A stretch of 25,445 bases of DNA from a virus. Below the pieces are notes generated by a model. That model ran no database searches, was not told the DNA's origin, and saw only the letters and a program-made list of their open reading frames with translations. The stretch spans positions 1 to 25,445 of the IMG/VR virus record IMGVR_UViG_3300025585_000151. One strand, 5' to 3'. Of the stretch, positions 13,862 through 22,315 are shown in pieces. Within the stretch, counting starts at the first letter, position 1; every line of letters starts with the position of its first letter. The position numbers and the translations under genes were made by a program.

Positions 13862-14947
13862 ATGGCCGAATCGCTGGACAGCTACTTCTTGTTTCCCGAG
13901 GGTGGAGAGGCGTCCGAGCTTGGGTTCACCCCGAGCGCGGAAGTTCTCGGTCGATACCCCATCGATCTGTCCACGGGGTTGGCCACGTTGCAGCCTCCTC
14001 AGGATCAGGGGCCGGCGATCAGCGATCTGGAGCGCATTGCCTACGCCGCTCCGACTCCTCCGAGGATCGACTTCACTCCTCCTCCGGTTCTCGGGATGTT
14101 CCAGCCGCAGCAGCCGGTCACACCGGCAGCGGCTCCTCCACGAGTTTCCTACGCCGCTCCCGCTCCCGCGAGGATCGACATGACGCCAATGCTCAACGCG
14201 GGCTTGGCAACCTTTCAGCAGCCTCAGGCTCCTGCTCCCACGCCTTCGCTCGCCAGCCCGATGTCCTTCGCGGCACCGTCGGCTGTCAGGGTTGAGCCAA
14301 CGCCTGCTCCTGAGCCAGAGCCAGAGCCATCTTCTGCTCCGGTTTTCTCGGATTATCAGACAAAACCGGTTGTTGCCGCAAACATCGGAACCCCCCTCGA
14401 TCCAACCACGGAGGAACGGTACAATGTCATTGGAGTTGGAAAGGATGATAAGGAAACGATCACCCCTATTCCAGAATCTGGTATTGGCGGCGGCGCACCT
14501 GACATCAAAGTCGAGCAGCTCACTCCGAAAGAAATAGATGAGCTTCTTGGAACCCAGACTCCGACCACATCGACTCCTACCGTCACGCCGGGCACAAACA
14601 CGCCTCCTCCTGGGACCGAGATCAAAGAGGAAGTAAGCCAATACGTTCCCGCCCGCGTCATCATTGATCCGATCAAGTATGACCCGTTTCCGATTTCCGA
14701 GTTCCAGTTCACCGAACCGGCTCCGGTCACGCCAATCAACAGGCAACCCGGTCGCCTGATCCCAACGCTCAAGCCCGTAGACATAGAGCCCATGCGTCGG
14801 GCGGTCGAACGGCTCGCTCCCGGCATCTTCCGAGACATCAACTACGATCCCGAGCTGATCCTCGAAGCCGCCATGCGGAGCCTCGGCCCGCGCTACGCAA
14901 AACAGTCGCTTCTCGAAGAACAACGGATGTTTGAAAGGATGAAGTAA
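13862..14947 (+). CDS. Proline-rich repeat protein, putative ejection/virion protein
   Basis: 361 residues. The first half is Pro/Ala-rich and carries three copies of a ~37-residue unit (about residues 40-149), each holding an LQxPQ/FQxxQ motif and an AAP-x-x-x-R-[IV]-[DE]-x-T-P motif. A Glu-Pro run (EPEPEP) follows, then a linker rich in Thr and Pro (TPTTSTPTVTPGTNTPPPG), and a folded C-terminal part of about 110 residues with RRAVERLAPGIFRDINYDPELIL. No enzyme motif is visible. The position between two putative ejection proteins suggests a virion-internal role. A G-rich stretch (GGGGGT, 13850-13854) lies ahead of the ATG. Confidence 0.65.
   Translation: MAESLDSYFLFPEGGEASELGFTPSAEVLGRYPIDLSTGLATLQPPQDQGPAISDLERIAYAAPTPPRIDFTPPPVLGMFQPQQPVTPAAAPPRVSYAAPAPARIDMTPMLNAGLATFQQPQAPAPTPSLASPMSFAAPSAVRVEPTPAPEPEPEPSSAPVFSDYQTKPVVAANIGTPLDPTTEERYNVIGVGKDDKETITPIPESGIGGGAPDIKVEQLTPKEIDELLGTQTPTTSTPTVTPGTNTPPPGTEIKEEVSQYVPARVIIDPIKYDPFPISEFQFTEPAPVTPINRQPGRLIPTLKPVDIEPMRRAVERLAPGIFRDINYDPELILEAAMRSLGPRYAKQSLLEEQRMFERMK
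13979..14308 (+). repeat. Three-copy proline-rich coding repeat
   Basis: Units of 36-39 residues each end in YAAPTPPRIDFTPP, YAAPAPARIDMTPM and FAAPSAVRVEPTPA (residues 61-74, 97-110 and 136-149), and each starts with a Leu/Phe-Gln-Pro-Gln type motif. The repeat probably grew by duplication and could change in copy number. Confidence 0.65.
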
Positions 14948-16372
14948 ATGGCTACTCCAGAAGAAACGAAGAAAATCAGGGAAGATCTCAGGAAACAAGC
15001 CGAGCAGCGGATCAACCCGTTGCTCAAGGGCTTGTCGATGCTGACCGGCGGAATCGCTGGAGAGTTCACCGGGACCAACGAGCAGATCCGCCAGCAGCGT
15101 CAGGCTCGACGCGCCATCATGGAGGAGGATCTCGCTGCATTACAGCAGGAGCGGATGATGGAAAAAATGGATGCTTTTGAGGCTAAAAGACTCAAAAGGC
15201 AACTTGAGTTCGATGAAGCCCAGAGGTTGGCTGAAATGCTAAGGCGTTCCGAAGAAGCTGCGGGCGCGGAAGATGTTTTGAGTGGAAGCACATTTGTAGG
15301 CCCTGTTTCACAATCCAGAGAACTTGGCCGCATGAACGCCCGCATTCAACGCCTTGCAACAGGCGAGAAGGAGGCCGCTGAAAAAGCAGGATTGATTGGC
15401 CGACTTGTTGCGGAAATGGGTCCGACCGAAAGAGCCGCCGTGGAATCTGGAATTGTTCCAAGGTACGAAGACATGGACATTGGGACTCTCAGGAAAATGG
15501 CATCTGCTTCAGAGGCTTCGAGGTCTATCGCAAAGGAAGCTCGTCTGGCAAAACGCGAAGAAGGCCAAGTCTTCATCAGCAGAAATGCCGAAGGCCAAGT
15601 CAGTGTTCAAGGCCCTGCCGATAAAGTTGCTGAGTATCAGAAAGCAAATCCCGATCTGTTCTCAAAACAAAAGGGTGCGCCATACAGAATCAGGCTCCAG
15701 CCAGGCATGGAGGGAAATCAGTTGTTCGCCGATTTCGGTGACATGACTACTGAGGAAATTGAAAGAATCCAGCCAAACATCCTTCGTTTGCAGAAGATGT
15801 ATGGTGGCAGCAACGCAATGGATTCTGGAGATCAAGCCACAAAAGGAATCACTACACCAACGCCTCTTCCGAAGGGGCCGGCAGCCGAAAAGGGAGCCGC
15901 GCAAGTCGGTCGTGGAACCGGTGAAACGCGAGGCAGGGCTGCCGCAGCGATTGCTTCAGAAATGGCCGCTGCTCCAACGCCTGAGATGTACGGACCTCCA
16001 TCTCCTGGTGAACAGTTCATTCAAACCGGAAGGCGTTTGGGGGCATTGGAGGGACGAGGAGGGGCTGCAACCTATGGCGCACAGCAAACCCTCACGAGCC
16101 CATTCTACGAGGCTGTAGCCCAAGAACTCGCAACCCAACCTCAACGTGTTGGTGGCGAAAGCGTCATTGTCAAAGGAGCCAAAGCTGTCATTGCCAGCGA
16201 GTTCCCAACTGAACAATGGAACAAACTCCCGCAAGAGGTTCAGAACAGGATCTACATCGAGGCTCTCAACAGGTCAGCGGCTGAAATGGCAAAGCCCCCT
16301 CAACAAAAGGGAATGTTTGGTGTTGGATACGCTGAGTCTCCGTTTGCTCCATACTCCATCAAGAGGGACTAA
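14948..16372 (+). CDS. Putative ejection (internal virion) protein 2, coiled coil
   Basis: 474 residues; the ATG follows the previous TAA without a gap. The N-terminal part is basic and helical (ETKKIREDLRKQAEQRINPLL), has a Gly-rich hydrophobic piece (GLSMLTGGIAGEFTGTNEQ), then a long charged coiled coil at about residues 45-85 (RQQRQARRAIMEEDLAAL). The middle is Glu/Lys/Arg/Ala-rich, and the C-terminal part has an RAAAAIASEMAAAPTPEM linker and a folded end. It sits directly before the giant protein, in the same place as T7-type internal core proteins. No catalytic motif is seen. The role is inferred from layout. The stretch 15160-15800 is lower in GC than its neighbours. Confidence 0.65.
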   Translation: MATPEETKKIREDLRKQAEQRINPLLKGLSMLTGGIAGEFTGTNEQIRQQRQARRAIMEEDLAALQQERMMEKMDAFEAKRLKRQLEFDEAQRLAEMLRRSEEAAGAEDVLSGSTFVGPVSQSRELGRMNARIQRLATGEKEAAEKAGLIGRLVAEMGPTERAAVESGIVPRYEDMDIGTLRKMASASEASRSIAKEARLAKREEGQVFISRNAEGQVSVQGPADKVAEYQKANPDLFSKQKGAPYRIRLQPGMEGNQLFADFGDMTTEEIERIQPNILRLQKMYGGSNAMDSGDQATKGITTPTPLPKGPAAEKGAAQVGRGTGETRGRAAAAIASEMAAAPTPEMYGPPSPGEQFIQTGRRLGALEGRGGAATYGAQQTLTSPFYEAVAQELATQPQRVGGESVIVKGAKAVIASEFPTEQWNKLPQEVQNRIYIEALNRSAAEMAKPPQQKGMFGVGYAESPFAPYSIKRD

Positions 16373-16383
16373 GACGAAATAAC

Positions 16384-19300
16384 ATGACCAAGGAACAGCG
16401 CGACTGGCTGATCAAGAACAACCTCGATCCAGAGGTCTACGACATCGACGCTGAAGGCAACGTCTTCGAGAACCCCATCATGGGAAAACTCGAAGCCGGT
16501 GCCAGATCGGCTGCCGCCAGTCTTGTTCCTGCTGCTGGCGGGTTCGGAGGTGGTGCAGCGGGTGCCGCAATTGGTGCCCCGCTCGGACCGCTTGGTGTGA
16601 TCGCAGGCGGTTTGATCGGTGGTCTTAGCGGATCTTTTGGGGCCAGCAAGATTCAAGAAGCAGCACTTGAAAAATACTCCCCAGAGACGCTTGAGAAGCT
16701 CTCCCAAGCACAAGAAGAGCAACCTGTCGCCTCATACGCTGGCGGATTCCTTCCGACTGCGCTGACACTCCGCCCCACAACCAAGGGGCTTAGTGGCCTA
16801 CTCAGACCCGCTGCTCGCCAAACCACGCTTCGAGAAGCGATCTCAAAGCCTGAGTTTGTCGCCCCTGCTTCCAACGTTGCCATCAACGTGGGCCAAGCGG
16901 CTGCTGGTCAGGCGTTAGACGTTTCTCAAGGAGCAGAGTTTTCCGGCCCTCGAATGGCCGCTGATATTGCTCTTGGAACTCTGTTCTCTCGCCCGACTCG
17001 ATTGGGCAGGAAACTGGGGCTTCCTGACATTCCCGAGGATGCTCCGGTCCAACAGTTGGATTTGGATCGAGCCAGATTCATGGCACAACCACCAGAGGAG
17101 TTTGTCACTCCTCGTGAGGAACGTCTCGGTGTTGGGCGCGAAAAGGTTGCCCCGGAACAATTCTTCGGAACTGAGACCGAGCAGCGCAATCGCCCCATCA
17201 GCGAAGAGCGGATGGCAAAGCAGTACGCTGATTGGTGGAAGTCCGAGACCGAACCCACGACAACGCTCATCAAGCAGGCCGCTGACAGCGTGAAGGTGAA
17301 GCTGCCCCGCGAGAGGATTTCTGAGTTGGCCAACGATCCTGAGGTGGCTCGCGTCATCTCGGACCCGACAACGCTTCCAGAGTTCGTTCAGAACCAATAT
17401 CAGCAGGCTCTTGAGGACGCCTACGATCAGGTGCGTCAGAAGAGGGCTATGGCAGAGCGTTTCCTCACCGCAGAGGAACGCGCTGACATTACCAAGATGG
17501 AAGAGCTTCGGGCTGTTACCGAAGAGCCATTCAAGGCTGAAACTGCTGCCGTAAAGACCGCCCAAGACATTTACGATAGCCTCTACACCCGCTTACAACG
17601 CCAAGGCGAAGGAGCCAAGATCACCCAAGCGGACATCGACGCCGCTGCTCAGATCGCTGCTCGCCGCAATCTCAAGATCGAGCTGGATCGGGCCTTTGCC
17701 GGCGACCGCGAAGTGCGCGGGATGTACTTGGTCAACAAGGACGGAGATCGCGTTGTCCGGGTCAATCCGCTGATGGCGACCCCGGATACCGCCATCCATG
17801 AAATCGGTCACGACATCTTCAGCGGAGTCACCAATCCATCGATGCGGAAGTCGCTCCTTGAATCCGCTCAGGACAGCCCCGCTTATCGCAGTGAGCTTGC
17901 GGCACGACAGGCCGAAGTTGATCAAGGAAGACTGACGCAAGAGCAGGCCAACAACTACGCGCTCGAAGAGGGCTTGATCCAATCATTCGGAGAGCAAGCT
18001 CCGAGTATCAAGCGCAGCGAGATCAGATCTTGGTTCAAGGCGGTGAAGGCTTCGACCAAGCAGCTATTCACCGGCAAGATTTCGCCCGAGGATGCTATCG
18101 CTTGGCTCCATTACGCATCTACCGAATCAGTTCCTTGGAAGGGTGTTGCTGCCCCGAAGGCTCGTGAGGAGAGGATGCAGAGAGAGCAGCCGCTTCAAGA
18201 AATCTCATCGGCTGAGACTTCTCTGGCTCAAATCCCAGCAGTCTTCAAGAGCAAGACCTTTGTTCCTCGTGGAACAAACATAGACATAGGTGCAGGAAAA
18301 TTTGATTTGGGGAAACAGTACCTAGAAAGCGAACGGGGTGTCTCCGAAAGTGTTCCGTTCGATCCATTCAATCGCAGCATTGAATCCAATCGGATGGCAG
18401 TTGAACGCTTGCAGTCAGGCGAACGATTTGGAACCGCTACAATCCCAAATGTACTAAACGTAATCGCTGAAGCATCTGCGCGAGACAACGTAATCTTGCA
18501 GGCAGCACGAGCGATTGAACCAGAAGGGGTTGCTTACTTTCAAATCTACGAAGGTGATCGATCTGGTATTGGCCGCAAAACATCAAAAGGGTTTCAGAAC
18601 AACAAGAAGACTTCGGATTATGTAAACGAAGTCGGAAATCACTTTGATAACGTAAGATCGACAGGGAACATCATTGTAGCAACCGGCCCCAAGCCATCTG
18701 ACAGAAAAGCATTCTGGCAGTTATCGCCAGATGCAGCCGGACCATCTGTTCGCTTTCAACGCGGAGAGGAGGACGCTACCCGCAAGTTCGCTGAGCGTGT
18801 CATCGCTTCCGAAGAAGTACCGGCTGAGGTTCGCCGTAGAGTCGCTGAATCTCCGCTGATCAACTACAAGCGGCAGAACGTGGCCGACGCCGCAGAGACC
18901 GCTTCCACGCTCAGCGATCGGCAGCTCACCTCGGACTCGTTGGACGCCAAATCCAACACTCGGGTCATCTCCAGCATGGAGCTGTTCAACCGAGCGATTC
19001 GCGCTGGTGACTTCTCCGGTGCTTCCGAGATCGCCGTTTCCATGGCGAAAGAAGGCACCACTTGGGGCCAGCTCATCAACCAGTTCAAGCTCCTCAAGTC
19101 GGCCACTCCAGAGGGTGTCATCCAACTGGTCTCGAAATCGCTCGAACAGAAGAAGCGCAAGCCGATGACCCAGGCACAGGTCACCGCGCTGACCGATGCG
19201 ATGAACCAGTATCGCGCCGCGAGCGATCAGGTCACCGCAGCGAAACGAGCGGCACGAGACGCCATCGATGCCAACAACGAGGCCGCGATCCAGCAGGCAG

Positions 19301-21324
19301 CCAAGCAGTTCGACTTGGCCAGCGCAGTCCAAGGTCAAGCCGATGTGGCGATGAACGAGCTGATCAGCAGGATCAACCCGTCGAGCGCAGCCGATCTGTT
19401 TGTCTCAATGGTTCAAGGATCGGTCATGTCACCGATCTCCATCGTCAGGAACGTGGTCGGAAACATCATCAACGCTCCTCTTCGTGACGCTTCAGATGCC
19501 ACAGCGGCAGCAATCGACTCCGCTTTGTTTGGCGGCAAGAACTCCAGTTACAACTACCGCGCTCGCAGCATTGAGCGACTCAACGCCTTCGCCAAGTCGT
19601 TGCCGCAGGCAGCAAAGATCCTGCTCAAGGGTTCGGACGCGATGCCTTACGAACTCGGCACCGACATCGGCAATCCGCTGAACTTCACACGCGCATGGCG
19701 CAACCTCTACGAGGCCATGTCCGGTCAGTACGAGGGCGCACCCATCGCTCGCAACATTGTCGAGGCCACCCTTGGGGCAATCCCCGATGTCTTCCTTCGA
19801 CTCACGCAGGCCACCGACGTTCCGTTCCGTGCAGCCGAGCGAGCCAGAATCATCACCGAGGTGGGACGCCAGCGCGGTCTTTCAAAGTCCCAGATCGAGT
19901 TGGCCAAGCGTGACCCCAAGCTCCTGCGGATCACCGACGAGCAGGCTCAGGCTGGTCGCAAAGGGTTCACCGAAGACGATCTCGGACTCATCGAGTACGA
20001 AGCCGCAAAGGCCGTGTTCCAACAGGACAACGCTGCCACACGCATGGTCAGCGGAATCAACCGCTTCATCAAACAGGAAGGCGGACCAGTGGCCTACGTC
20101 CCCTATCGCCTCATCTCGCTCTTCCAGAAAACCCCGATCAACGTAGCCGCAGAAGCCCTGTCATTCACCCCAGCCGGCGTCCTTCGCAACTGGAAGGACA
20201 TGACCGTGCGTGAGCGCGAGATCGCCACTTCACGACTCATCATCGGAGGAATCGTCACAGGAGCTTACGCTTACCTCTACGACAAGGGCGTCATCACCCC
20301 GAACCTCGATACCCCCGGAGAAACCAACAAGGCTCGTGAGCTGGCAAAGGCTGGCGGCGTCATGCCTCCAGGCACACTCAACGTAAGCGGCCTCCGACGC
20401 CTCGTCCGTGGAGAAAGCCCAACCTTCCAGCCGGGTGATACGGTCAAGGATCTCTCGGCCCTCGGAACTTCCGGCGCACTTGGCATGATGGTCGGAACAG
20501 CCAAGCGTCTCCAAGAGCGCAGCCCCACCGATGACCCTGACTTCCTTGCTCTCGGCAAGGGCGCGGCTCTCTCAGGCATCAACTTCGTGATGGAGCAGCA
20601 GTTCCTCAAGGGCACCAGCGACTTCATCAAGCTCCTCTCGCAGGAATCCGGCTCCGCACTCGACCGATTCGTGAAGAGCCTGTCGGTCACAGCCGCTTCT
20701 CCGGTCGCCCCAGCCATCCTCGGTGCGGTGCGCCGGGTTGAGCGCGAGAACCTCCCGGCCATCGGCGGTGAGGGCTTCATCAAGGATACGGTCAACGAAC
20801 TCAACCAGCGGTTCGCGGCCATTGGCCTACAGATCCCCGGCACCCGCGATCCAAACGCCATGCCGGTGCGCCGAGACCTCTGGGGAGAACCCGTCGAACA
20901 GACTCCCAAGAGCGAAAACCCGTGGATCTACAACTTCTTCAGCGCAGCCAAGAGCCGCCAGATCGATGCGGACCCGCTCAACGCCACGCTCTACTCCATC
21001 TGGCGTCGAACCGCCGACAACCAGGTCATCCCGTCGGCCATCAACCCCAAGATCACCTACAAGGGGACAACCTTCGAGCGCATGACCCCGGATCAGTACG
21101 ACCGTTACACCCAACTGGTCGGGTTCTATCGGCGCAAACTGGCTGAAAGAGCCTACCTCAGCGGCCAGTTCCAGCAGCGCGGAGATGAAGTCCGCATCAA
21201 CCTGATGAAACGCGCCTACGACAAGGGTCTGGAGATCGGAAAGTACCGTTTCCTCAAGGAATTGCGCGAATCCGGCCAGTCCCTGACACCTCAGGCAGGT
21301 CGCCGGGGCTTCACCGCAGAATAA
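16384..21324 (+). CDS. Giant polyvalent ejection protein with metallopeptidase motif and methyltransferase-like domain
   Basis: 1646 residues, the last structural-type gene. Visible order: a Gly/Ala-rich hydrophobic stretch at about residues 43-88 that could insert in membranes; a charged helical region; HEIGHD at about 472-477, the zinc-binding HExxH motif of metallopeptidases; a methyltransferase-like domain at about 623-786 (DIGAGK 634-639, DPFNR 660-664, NVLNVI 689-694); long helical segments; and a C-terminal region with a hydrophobic LIIGGIVTGAYAYLYDKG stretch near 1284 and a RQIDADPLNATLYSIWRR motif near 1520, which I associate with LPD38-type 'large polyvalent protein' domains. Such proteins enter the cell with phage DNA. 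It may take the role of a T7 gp16-like core protein; no transglycosylase motif is recognised. Leader without Shine-Dalgarno (GACGAAATAAC). Confidence 0.8.
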   Translation: MTKEQRDWLIKNNLDPEVYDIDAEGNVFENPIMGKLEAGARSAAASLVPAAGGFGGGAAGAAIGAPLGPLGVIAGGLIGGLSGSFGASKIQEAALEKYSPETLEKLSQAQEEQPVASYAGGFLPTALTLRPTTKGLSGLLRPAARQTTLREAISKPEFVAPASNVAINVGQAAAGQALDVSQGAEFSGPRMAADIALGTLFSRPTRLGRKLGLPDIPEDAPVQQLDLDRARFMAQPPEEFVTPREERLGVGREKVAPEQFFGTETEQRNRPISEERMAKQYADWWKSETEPTTTLIKQAADSVKVKLPRERISELANDPEVARVISDPTTLPEFVQNQYQQALEDAYDQVRQKRAMAERFLTAEERADITKMEELRAVTEEPFKAETAAVKTAQDIYDSLYTRLQRQGEGAKITQADIDAAAQIAARRNLKIELDRAFAGDREVRGMYLVNKDGDRVVRVNPLMATPDTAIHEIGHDIFSGVTNPSMRKSLLESAQDSPAYRSELAARQAEVDQGRLTQEQANNYALEEGLIQSFGEQAPSIKRSEIRSWFKAVKASTKQLFTGKISPEDAIAWLHYASTESVPWKGVAAPKAREERMQREQPLQEISSAETSLAQIPAVFKSKTFVPRGTNIDIGAGKFDLGKQYLESERGVSESVPFDPFNRSIESNRMAVERLQSGERFGTATIPNVLNVIAEASARDNVILQAARAIEPEGVAYFQIYEGDRSGIGRKTSKGFQNNKKTSDYVNEVGNHFDNVRSTGNIIVATGPKPSDRKAFWQLSPDAAGPSVRFQRGEEDATRKFAERVIASEEVPAEVRRRVAESPLINYKRQNVADAAETASTLSDRQLTSDSLDAKSNTRVISSMELFNRAIRAGDFSGASEIAVSMAKEGTTWGQLINQFKLLKSATPEGVIQLVSKSLEQKKRKPMTQAQVTALTDAMNQYRAASDQVTAAKRAARDAIDANNEAAIQQAAKQFDLASAVQGQADVAMNELISRINPSSAADLFVSMVQGSVMSPISIVRNVVGNIINAPLRDASDATAAAIDSALFGGKNSSYNYRARSIERLNAFAKSLPQAAKILLKGSDAMPYELGTDIGNPLNFTRAWRNLYEAMSGQYEGAPIARNIVEATLGAIPDVFLRLTQATDVPFRAAERARIITEVGRQRGLSKSQIELAKRDPKLLRITDEQAQAGRKGFTEDDLGLIEYEAAKAVFQQDNAATRMVSGINRFIKQEGGPVAYVPYRLISLFQKTPINVAAEALSFTPAGVLRNWKDMTVREREIATSRLIIGGIVTGAYAYLYDKGVITPNLDTPGETNKARELAKAGGVMPPGTLNVSGLRRLVRGESPTFQPGDTVKDLSALGTSGALGMMVGTAKRLQERSPTDDPDFLALGKGAALSGINFVMEQQFLKGTSDFIKLLSQESGSALDRFVKSLSVTAASPVAPAILGAVRRVERENLPAIGGEGFIKDTVNELNQRFAAIGLQIPGTRDPNAMPVRRDLWGEPVEQTPKSENPWIYNFFSAAKSRQIDADPLNATLYSIWRRTADNQVIPSAINPKITYKGTTFERMTPDQYDRYTQLVGFYRRKLAERAYLSGQFQQRGDEVRINLMKRAYDKGLEIGKYRFLKELRESGQSLTPQAGRRGFTAE
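18250..18741 (+). other. AT-rich segment encoding the embedded methyltransferase-like domain
   Basis: Within the giant gene, this 490-base stretch encodes a SAM-methyltransferase-like fold: DIGAGK (motif I loop), the acidic DPFNR at the end of the next strand (motif II), NVLNVI (motif IV region) and EGVAYFQIYEGDRSG (later strand). GC falls to about 48% (18301-18360) and 37% (18601-18660) against about 63% at 19201-19260, so the domain looks inserted from elsewhere while the frame stays open. I recall this D-[IV]-G-[AG]-G-K...DPFNR-type domain in other phage polyvalent proteins. The target of any methylation is unknown. Confidence 0.65.
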
Positions 21325-21325
21325 T

Positions 21326-21355
21326 TTCAACATTTTCCTTGCGGCAGAGTACGAC
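21326..21355 (+). promoter_or_regulatory. Possible promoter ahead of the DNA-metabolism genes
   Basis: The 50 non-coding bases 21325-21374 are the main gap between structural and recombination genes and start AT-rich (TTTCAACATTTTCC). A weak sigma-70-type pair is possible: TTCAAC (21326-21331), an 18-base spacer and TACGAC (21350-21355). The match to consensus is poor, so this is a position-based guess. A short TTGC (21339-21342)...GCAA (21361-21364) inverted pair in the same gap could be an operator. Confidence 0.25.
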
Positions 21356-21374
21356 ACGGTGCAACATCTGCCCC

Positions 21375-21551
21375 GTGAGCGTAAAACTCCTCTCAACGAA
21401 GCAGATCGCCACTGCTCTCGGGGTCCACCCCGAGACGGTGCGCCGATGGATCCGTTCGGGGCGGCTCCCAGCGATGAAGGCCACCAGCCAGGTCATCCGG
21501 GTCCGCTCCGATGTGGTCGAGCAGATGCTCCGAAACCAACAAGACAAATGA
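21375..21551 (+). CDS. Small helix-turn-helix (MerR/excisionase-type) protein
   Basis: 58 residues from the GTG at 21375; an in-frame TTG at 21339 would add 12 residues that do not look like the family. The body LLSTKQIATALGVHPETVRRWIRSGRLPAMKATSQVIRVRSDVVEQML is a textbook winged helix-turn-helix of the excisionase/MerR-like (HTH_17) kind: helix, recognition helix with PETVRRWI, wing GRLPA, strand and C-terminal helix. It binds DNA. With no integrase in view it may be a regulator of the following genes rather than an excisionase. Its TGA overlaps the RecT ATG (ATGA), so it is in the same operon and could act on its own promoter. Confidence 0.8.
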   Translation: MSVKLLSTKQIATALGVHPETVRRWIRSGRLPAMKATSQVIRVRSDVVEQMLRNQQDK

Positions 21552-22315
21552 ACGCAATCGCAACGACAACGCCATCATCCGAGATGTACGACAAGATCTC
21601 GGACCCCATCACCGCCATCGAAAAGATGGGCGAGTGGATCGCTTCATCCGGCATGCTCGGATGCACCAAGGTCGAGCAGGGCAAGCTCATCGCGTGGCAA
21701 TGCGCCGCCGAGAAGAAGACCCCGTTCGACTTCAAGCGCGAGTACCACATCATCAACGGATCCTTGAGCATGCGCTCCGATGCCATGCTCGCCGGATACC
21801 GTGTTCGCGGAGGCAAAGTCCTCTGGAAGCAGTTCGACTCGAAAGCCGCCATCGCCATCTGGAAGTACGATGGCAACGAGTGCGAGATCGGCTTCACCGA
21901 GAACGATGCCCGCATCGCTGGCCTACTCCCAGCCAAGCCGGGTTCCGGGTGGGCCAAGGATCCGTCCGCCATGCTCCGCGCCCGCTGCATCTCCAAGGCA
22001 GTCCGCATGCTCGCCCCCGAGGTCGTCGCCGGGATCTACACCCCGGAGGAAACCGAGGACTTCCAGCCCGCTCCTTCCGAGGTCGCAGTCACCCCAGCCA
22101 AGTCCTTCGACATCACCTCCAAACTCGAAGAGCTTTTCGAGTCACGCGAGACCGAGGTGAACCAACTCCTCATCGGTGCCGGACGCATCAAGGAAGGTCA
22201 GACCTTCCGCGACATCGACGATGTGACCGCTTCCAAGTACATCAAGCGGCCCGACCTCATCCTCTCCAAGCTCCCGGCTCCCGCCGTCGAGACCACCGTG
22301 GAGGTCGCACCGTGA
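21548..22315 (+). CDS. recT: RecT-like single-strand annealing protein
   Basis: 255 residues from the ATG at 21548. Family traits: a hydrophobic N-terminal helix, QGKLIAWQCAAEKKTPFDF (about 45-62), an IINGSLSMRSDAMLAGYRVRG stretch (68-88), IAIWKYDGNECEIGF (102-116) and SGWAKDPSAMLRARCISKAVRMLAPEVVAGIYTPEE (133-168), where the W-x-K-x-P-x-x-M-L-x-x-R core and the Gly-x-Tyr-x-x-E-E ending are the strongest matches to RecT-type annealing proteins. It coats and anneals single strands for homologous recombination and end repair, paired here with the exonuclease encoded next. The C-terminal 60 residues are charged and may bind partners. The stop overlaps the exonuclease GTG start (GTGA). Confidence 0.85.
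   Translation: MNAIATTTPSSEMYDKISDPITAIEKMGEWIASSGMLGCTKVEQGKLIAWQCAAEKKTPFDFKREYHIINGSLSMRSDAMLAGYRVRGGKVLWKQFDSKAAIAIWKYDGNECEIGFTENDARIAGLLPAKPGSGWAKDPSAMLRARCISKAVRMLAPEVVAGIYTPEETEDFQPAPSEVAVTPAKSFDITSKLEELFESRETEVNQLLIGAGRIKEGQTFRDIDDVTASKYIKRPDLILSKLPAPAVETTVEVAP

Noticed and set aside
13526-14998. Minus-strand ORF of 490 aa opposite the proline-rich gene
   Set aside because: Arg/Gly/Ser-rich composition is the antisense of repeat-rich coding sequence on the + strand; no start context or domain is seen.
21339-21374. TTG start for the helix-turn-helix gene
   Set aside because: The extra 12 residues (two Cys, no helix-turn-helix match) lie in the gap that probably holds the promoter or operator; the GTG at 21375 starts exactly before the conserved domain.
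21511-22311. 800-base upstream extension of the exonuclease frame
   Set aside because: This part overlaps recT entirely, is Arg/His-rich and unlike any nuclease N-terminus; the GTG at 22312 in the GTGA overlap explains the start.
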